From Parapedobacter deserti (GTDB lineage: Bacteria > Bacteroidota > Bacteroidia > Sphingobacteriales > Sphingobacteriaceae), in contig NZ_JBHRTA010000035.1 of assembly GCF_042646065.1 (NCBI RefSeq), positions 1 through 64,000 on the forward strand: a stretch of DNA of 64,000 nucleotides, given 5' to 3'. Position 1 is the first letter of the stretch. Each line of letters begins with the position of its first letter. This document shows positions 60,337 to 64,000 of this stretch, one piece after another. The position numbers were made by a program, and so were the translations under genes. A model generated the notes under the pieces. It saw only the letters and a list, made by a program, of their open reading frames with translations, was not told the origin of the DNA and ran no database searches.

Positions 60337-61374
60337 TTATAAACCATGCCGCCGCCGGTAACTTCGCGGTGTGGAACCGGTGTATTTCCGGAATTCGGCG
60401 GCGAAATTGGTGGGTTCTGACCATCCGAGCTGGTAGGCCACAGCCGCAACGGGCAGGCCGCTACTCAGTCGCTGCTTGGCTTCTTCGAGCCGGCACGTAT
60501 AGATATAATGAAAAAAGCGTTGGCCGTGGTATAGCAGGTGCAGCCGACGGAGCCGCTGATTCGTAGTGTGCAAAGCTGCGGCAATTTGGTCTACGGTGGG
60601 TACTGGCTCGCTGCCTTGCATACGAGCTACCAATTTGCGGGCGAGCGTCCGGGCCGTTGCGACGAGTGCTTGGTCTCTCTTGATACGCTTTGCATCTGCA
60701 TATTCCATGCGGTGCTGCTCTACAAGGTGGGCCACCGGATGGTTCAGTGCGTCGTCCATCACCAGGCCCGCATAGCGTGGCACGGTGAGCAGCAGGTGTA
60801 ACCACATATAAACCTGTGGCGAAATGCGCGCAGGAGATAGGTAGCGGTGCTCGTGCAGTGATCTCTGACGAAAAAGAAACAGGGCTTCCAAGGGGTTTTG
60901 CTCATCTCCCGAATGGCGTGATAGCCATTTGCGCTTCGGTACGGCAACGGCGATGGTAAATCGGTGGGTGAGCTTATCGGGTTTGATATATAACGTTGCG
61001 ACGGCGGGCGCTGTGTATACAATGAGTTGGTGGCTGCGCGCTAATTGAAGTTCAGAAGCGACCGGTGTGGCGGGCGGGCGGAATTCCGAGTGCCCGGCCA
61101 GCTGGTAAACCAGGTGTATGTCGCTGAGGTGGCTCGCAACCGGAACCGCTAGCAGGCCAGCCTTCGTATCGGGGAGGTAAGCCTCCAGCACAGCCACGAA
61201 AACGTCAAACGCGTCGTGCCACCGGTAGTTAAGTTGGCAGCCATCACCCACGTAGTATAGTTTGGATTCTTCTGCAACGAAGGGCATGGGATGACTGGGC
61301 ACAAAGGGCTGCTTATTCACTTCCACCAACGGTATGCTGGCTTGCTTGAAATAAGCGGTGAACGGCGTTTTCAT
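60337..61374 (-). CDS. AraC-family transcriptional regulator
   Basis: This 345-residue protein has an N-terminal region about 225 residues long with no recognised domain; it includes a beta-rich 'CQLNYRWHDAFDVFVAVLEA' segment. The C-terminal AraC HTH covers about 255-345: ALHTTNQRLRRLHLLYHGQR and FFHYIYTCRLEEAKQRL, then VAAVAYQLGWSEPTNFAAEF and RKYTGSTPRSYRRR. Its ATG overlaps the stop of the NarL-type regulator by four bases, so it is part of the overlapping operon starting outside the window. It probably regulates the lipoprotein just downstream. Confidence 0.85.
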   Translation of the reverse strand: MKTPFTAYFKQASIPLVEVNKQPFVPSHPMPFVAEESKLYYVGDGCQLNYRWHDAFDVFVAVLEAYLPDTKAGLLAVPVASHLSDIHLVYQLAGHSEFRPPATPVASELQLARSHQLIVYTAPAVATLYIKPDKLTHRFTIAVAVPKRKWLSRHSGDEQNPLEALFLFRQRSLHEHRYLSPARISPQVYMWLHLLLTVPRYAGLVMDDALNHPVAHLVEQHRMEYADAKRIKRDQALVATARTLARKLVARMQGSEPVPTVDQIAAALHTTNQRLRRLHLLYHGQRFFHYIYTCRLEEAKQRLSSGLPVAAVAYQLGWSEPTNFAAEFRKYTGSTPRSYRRRHGL

Positions 61375-62048
61375 TGGGTTGGGCGTTGATGCGGCAGCAA
61401 GCCGCAGGCCATTGCTTTGGAAATTAGTGACACGCGGTCGTGTACATCAAACTGGACAAACAGGCTTCGAAAGTGATCGGCGACGGAATTGACGCTTATG
61501 CCCATACGATCGGCAATCTGTTTATCAAGCAGTCCTTCATGGCATAGCTCCAGCACCGTCCGCCGCCGGTCCGGTATCTTGCCGATGCCTTTGGGAAGGC
61601 TGCCGCGGCGAAGCGATCTGAGCACCTGCTCGGTGACGTACTCATTGAGGTAATATCCGCGTGAGGCCACCGCAAGGATAGCTTCGGCGAGGCTATCCGA
61701 GCCACTGCCCTTGGCTAATATTCCCCGCGCGCCATAAAGGAGCATGTCATTGATGGTATTGGTAGTGACAAACGCCGAATAGGCGATGACGCGGACATCG
61801 GGAAATCGGGTGCCGAGCCACTCGGTAGCTCGATATCCGTCTATAGTGGGCATTTGCACATCCATCACCACCACTTGTGGCGGCCCTTTGAGACTGATCT
61901 GTGCTTTCATGTCAGCGCCATCCCTGGCAATGAAGCTCACTGTAATGCAGGTGTGGTGAGTTTGCAGGTAGTAGGCCACGTGTTGCAGGATATCGGTGTG
62001 GTCATCCACAAATGCAACAGTGATGGATGGCATGTTACTTTGTTTCAT
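61371..62048 (-). CDS. NarL/LuxR-type response regulator
   Basis: The product is a 225-residue response regulator with an N-terminal receiver (about 8-125): VAFVDDHTDI acidic pocket, phospho-acceptor Asp63 in VVVMDVQMPTIDG, and a helix preceding the linker. In the segment RGILAKGSGSDSLAEAILAV the conserved Lys is present. The C-terminal LuxR HTH (about 160-220) reads VLELCHEGLLDKQIADRMGI and SVNSVADHFRSLFVQFD. It overlaps the AraC gene by four bases and the kinase by four bases. Confidence 0.93.
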   Translation of the reverse strand: MKQSNMPSITVAFVDDHTDILQHVAYYLQTHHTCITVSFIARDGADMKAQISLKGPPQVVVMDVQMPTIDGYRATEWLGTRFPDVRVIAYSAFVTTNTINDMLLYGARGILAKGSGSDSLAEAILAVASRGYYLNEYVTEQVLRSLRRGSLPKGIGKIPDRRRTVLELCHEGLLDKQIADRMGISVNSVADHFRSLFVQFDVHDRVSLISKAMACGLLPHQRPTQ

Positions 62049-62884
62049 GTGTTTGTGAGTTTAGTCGATAAATGACCAATGGGTATATCTACCCGCACTT
62101 CGGTGCCTTTGCCGGGCGTACTGTTGATATGGACCGTGCCGCCTATGGCCTTTGCGTAGCCATGCAGATTGGTCAACCCGATGCCGTAGTTGCGCGGTGA
62201 TGGGTCGAAGCCTTTCCCGTTGTCGACGACGATGAGTTCGGCCTGGTGGTCGTTTTTCATCGTGAGGGAAATCTGCAGGAAATCAGCATCGGCGTACTTG
62301 GTGGCATTGGCCGTAGCCTCCTGCAAGATACGGAAGATGTGCAGGGCAGTGTCTGCGGCCACGGCGTCATCCAGGTAAAGCGATACATCGGTGGCGATTA
62401 GCGGCCGTGGCCGGCTTTTGAGCAAGGCGACCAGCTCACCGATGGCATGCGACAGGCCTTGCTTAAGCAGCTGCTCGGCCTGCATGATGGAGTTGAGTTG
62501 GCGGAGTTTCTGCAGCACGTCAGCAGCCAGCGCATGGCATTTACCAATGGTTTCCGGTGTAAATGGATGCTTTCGATGGTATTCGGAAAGCTCGTCGGCC
62601 AGAAGCGTGCACAGAAATGCCATCCGGTGGCCCAGATGGTCATGGATGGCGGCGCTTATCTCCTGCATGGTCCGCTCGGCAACCTTGATGCGGTTGCTGT
62701 TTAATTGGTTCTGAACTTCGGCCTCCCGCCGCCGGGCCGCTTCTTCGGCTAACCGGAGCTTGTCATTATAGAGCCGAAAAAAAAGCAGGATAATGGTCCA
62801 GATCGCCAAGATGACAATGGTGCCGACAATCACTGCCGCTGCGACGTACGGTTTCGGTACCTGCACAAAAAGGTATATATCCAT
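62045..62884 (-). CDS. NarL-type sensor histidine kinase
   Basis: The start is placed at 62884 (MDIYLFVQVPKPYVAAAVIV). The upstream continuation of this frame reads through the neighbouring membrane-protein gene and is not coding. It gives 279 residues with one membrane helix (about 12-36) and a short coiled linker. HisKA_3-type dimerisation helices carry ISAAIHDHLGHRMAF with His81. The ATPase domain has ILQEATANATKYADA (N box), ELIVVDNGKGFDP and GIGLTNLHGYAKAIGG. It starts inside the end of the membrane-protein gene (about 55 bases of overlap), so the two are tightly coupled and may act as sensor and kinase. Confidence 0.88.
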   Translation of the reverse strand: MDIYLFVQVPKPYVAAAVIVGTIVILAIWTIILLFFRLYNDKLRLAEEAARRREAEVQNQLNSNRIKVAERTMQEISAAIHDHLGHRMAFLCTLLADELSEYHRKHPFTPETIGKCHALAADVLQKLRQLNSIMQAEQLLKQGLSHAIGELVALLKSRPRPLIATDVSLYLDDAVAADTALHIFRILQEATANATKYADADFLQISLTMKNDHQAELIVVDNGKGFDPSPRNYGIGLTNLHGYAKAIGGTVHINSTPGKGTEVRVDIPIGHLSTKLTNT

Positions 62885-63492
62885 AAGGTGTACAAGATGT
62901 AGTTTAACAAGAGGAATACCAACGAATAAACGGGGATACCGGCAATTCCGATTTGCAGTGTGATGAGGGCGTTGGCCGGCAGGCTGGCGATAAGCGTTCC
63001 GGAATAGAAGTATGCGATTGCAATTATCCACATCGAAGGGCCGTGGCGGTGCAGGGATGTCCTGACGTCGCCAAGACGGAACAACTCCGCTCCGTAATAC
63101 AAGCACCCCGCGACGAAAGATAAACTGACCAAAATAATGGTAGCAGTTGCGTAGCTGGAAAAGCTGCCGGCAATTGTCAATTCGGCGGTGTAGGTACCGG
63201 TGAAAACCAGCATCCAACAGCACCAATGTATGAAGCGCATTCCATAAGGCCTGCAAAGCCGATAGCAGAAATAGCTGATGAACGTGCCCTCTATCAGCAA
63301 AAACAGGTTATACAAGGGCACGCTGTTGATACCCAGTACGCTGCCCAGGTACCCGCCGAACGCTTCCGTAGCGGTAACCAGGGCAAGGTACCAGGGCATT
63401 GCGGCCCAATGCCATTCGGGGTCATGCCAAAGGTACCTGCATGCAGCTACAAGGCATGTGGCTTGGATGATCACATTTAATAGGGCAATCAT
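62830..63492 (-). CDS. Polytopic membrane protein, possible sensor
   Basis: The 220-residue protein has about seven hydrophobic segments: ALLNVIIQATCLVAACRYLW, AAMPWYLALVTATEAFGG, LYNLFLLIEGTFISYFCYRL, CCWMLVFTGTYTAELTIAG, TATIILVSLSFVAGCLYYGA, WIIAIAYFYSGTLIASL and VYSLVFLLLNYILYTLWIYT. No family is recognised. It lies between a window-edge gene and a NarL-type kinase, overlapping both. That arrangement suggests a membrane sensor or a ligand-binding partner for the kinase, whose own membrane part is a single helix. Confidence 0.7.
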   Translation of the reverse strand: MIALLNVIIQATCLVAACRYLWHDPEWHWAAMPWYLALVTATEAFGGYLGSVLGINSVPLYNLFLLIEGTFISYFCYRLCRPYGMRFIHWCCWMLVFTGTYTAELTIAGSFSSYATATIILVSLSFVAGCLYYGAELFRLGDVRTSLHRHGPSMWIIAIAYFYSGTLIASLPANALITLQIGIAGIPVYSLVFLLLNYILYTLWIYTFLCRYRNRTSQRQ

Positions 63493-64000
63493 GGGCTGGG
63501 TGGTGGTTGGAGCAGCGTGGGATCGTCATTACAGAGCGGTGGACACACGTTGCCGCGGTTTTCAATTTCGGAGGGCGCAGCCAGCATGGCAGCGCTCATG
63601 GGCACGGAGAGTCCGCTGCCACCTGCGAAGAAATAGTCGCGGTGATAGGTGGTACCACCAGCCACGCTATCGCGCGTGGGTACCAGGAGCAGTGTATTGT
63701 GACCCCAGAAAGCAGGAGGGGGCGCGCCGGTGCCCGGACCACCATCGTAGGAATCGTCATAGGCAGCGAAGTACATCCGGATGCCATCGCCGCCATCGAT
63801 TTCGAGTTGCTCAAGGATGAACTTCAATCGCTCAGCGCTGAACCACACGGCACGGGTATTGGGCAGCGAATCGCCATCGTGGACGACATAGCCCGCCCGG
63901 GGTGCGTAGTTGGCTACCATGCGGTAGGCGTCCTCCACGCTTACCTTAAAAGGATCGGGCACCGCAGTGTAAATGCCAAGTGCCTGGGTGTCTGCAACCA
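63489..64000 (-). CDS. Hypothetical protein, 5' end beyond the window
   Basis: The minus-strand frame is open to the window edge (VADTQALGIYTAVPDPFKVS at its visible start), so the N-terminus is missing and the GTG at 63962 is not necessarily a start. The visible part contains VSVEDAYRMVANYAPRAGYV, RAVWFSAERLKFILEQLEID, IRMYFAAYDDSYDG and HNTLLLVPTRDSV. It ends in a flexible Pro/Asn-rich tail (CPPLCNDDPTLLQPPPSP). No family is recognised. The stop overlaps the next gene's ATG by four bases, making it the first visible gene of the operon. Confidence 0.7.
   Translation of the reverse strand, partial: VADTQALGIYTAVPDPFKVSVEDAYRMVANYAPRAGYVVHDGDSLPNTRAVWFSAERLKFILEQLEIDGGDGIRMYFAAYDDSYDGGPGTGAPPPAFWGHNTLLLVPTRDSVAGGTTYHRDYFFAGGSGLSVPMSAAMLAAPSEIENRGNVCPPLCNDDPTLLQPPPSP

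Noticed and set aside
62885..63256. Longer start for the NarL-type kinase at 63256
   Set aside because: The extra 124 residues come from an out-of-frame reading of the membrane-protein gene and look non-protein-like. The ATG at 62884 gives a normal membrane helix.
1..64000. CRISPR arrays, tRNA genes, prophage or complete integrase genes
   Set aside because: No regularly spaced repeats with unique spacers, no cloverleaf with CCA-end, and no tyrosine or serine recombinase motifs were found. The repeats present are the few described in the feature list.

Overview
The window reads as chromosome of a Bacteroidota bacterium, most likely family Sphingobacteriaceae; a Parapedobacter-like genus is a guess. 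The support is three SusC/SusD pairs, two of them preceded by an ECF sigma factor and a FecR anti-sigma factor, LytS/LytTR two-component systems, and promoter boxes of the Bacteroidota form TTTG-N18-21-TAnnTTTG. No tRNA, rRNA, CRISPR array or plasmid origin was seen. Base composition is a mosaic: most of the window is balanced, 21.7-30.1 kb is visibly GC-rich, and 32.5-34.1 kb and 47.6-52.7 kb are visibly AT-rich.

Layout. 0-2.3 kb: the tail of an OmpA-domain protein, a Gfo/Idh/MocA oxidoreductase and a DUF4287 protein. 2.7-7.0 kb: a LytS kinase, a LytTR regulator and an outer-membrane beta-barrel receptor, with spaced TTTCGT repeats before the receptor. 7.4-8.9 kb: a crystallin-like orphan. 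9.1-17.2 kb (minus strand): sigma, FecR, SusC, SusD and a secreted propeller-like protein. 17.6-19.6 kb: a YczE-type membrane protein and a double-thioredoxin protein. 19.6-21.6 kb: a Fic AMP-transferase module between 82-bp direct repeats. 21.7-30.1 kb (minus strand): sigma, FecR, SusC, SusD and a sulfatase, a compact sulfated-glycan uptake locus with near-identical hairpins at both ends. 30.2-37.2 kb: accessory genes (cupin, tandem pseudo-receiver protein, AraC, VOC, SRPBCC, EthD lipoprotein, FAD monooxygenase). 37.4-41.3 kb: a WD40-BamA-like fusion with its own LytS/LytTR pair.

41.9-47.7 kb is a gene graveyard. It holds a fibronectin-III pseudogene cut by an IS256-family fragment, two truncated AraC genes, an NmrA-like gene with an internal deletion, remnants of two toxin-antitoxin pairs (DUF433/DUF5615 and HTH/PIN, the latter cut by an IS3-family fragment), and displaced copies of the 3' ends of two genes found elsewhere in the window. 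A few intact genes survive there (PhnB-like, AraC, DUF1772, a 39-residue membrane protein). 48.3-52.6 kb is an AT-rich minus-strand cluster: an HTH regulator, two very small genes and a 1092-residue SMEK-NACHT-type STAND NTPase. This is the best candidate antiphage system in the window. Beside it, 52.72-52.99 kb folds into nested hairpins ending in a strong terminator and may be an undescribed structured RNA.

53.2-58.9 kb: a third SusC/SusD pair with a TlpA-DUF3738-like thioredoxin protein and no sigma/FecR. 59.0-64.0 kb (minus strand): a five-gene overlapping regulatory operon (window-edge protein, polytopic membrane protein, NarL-type kinase and regulator, AraC regulator), a lipoprotein with an aerolysin-like pattern, and a small secreted protein.
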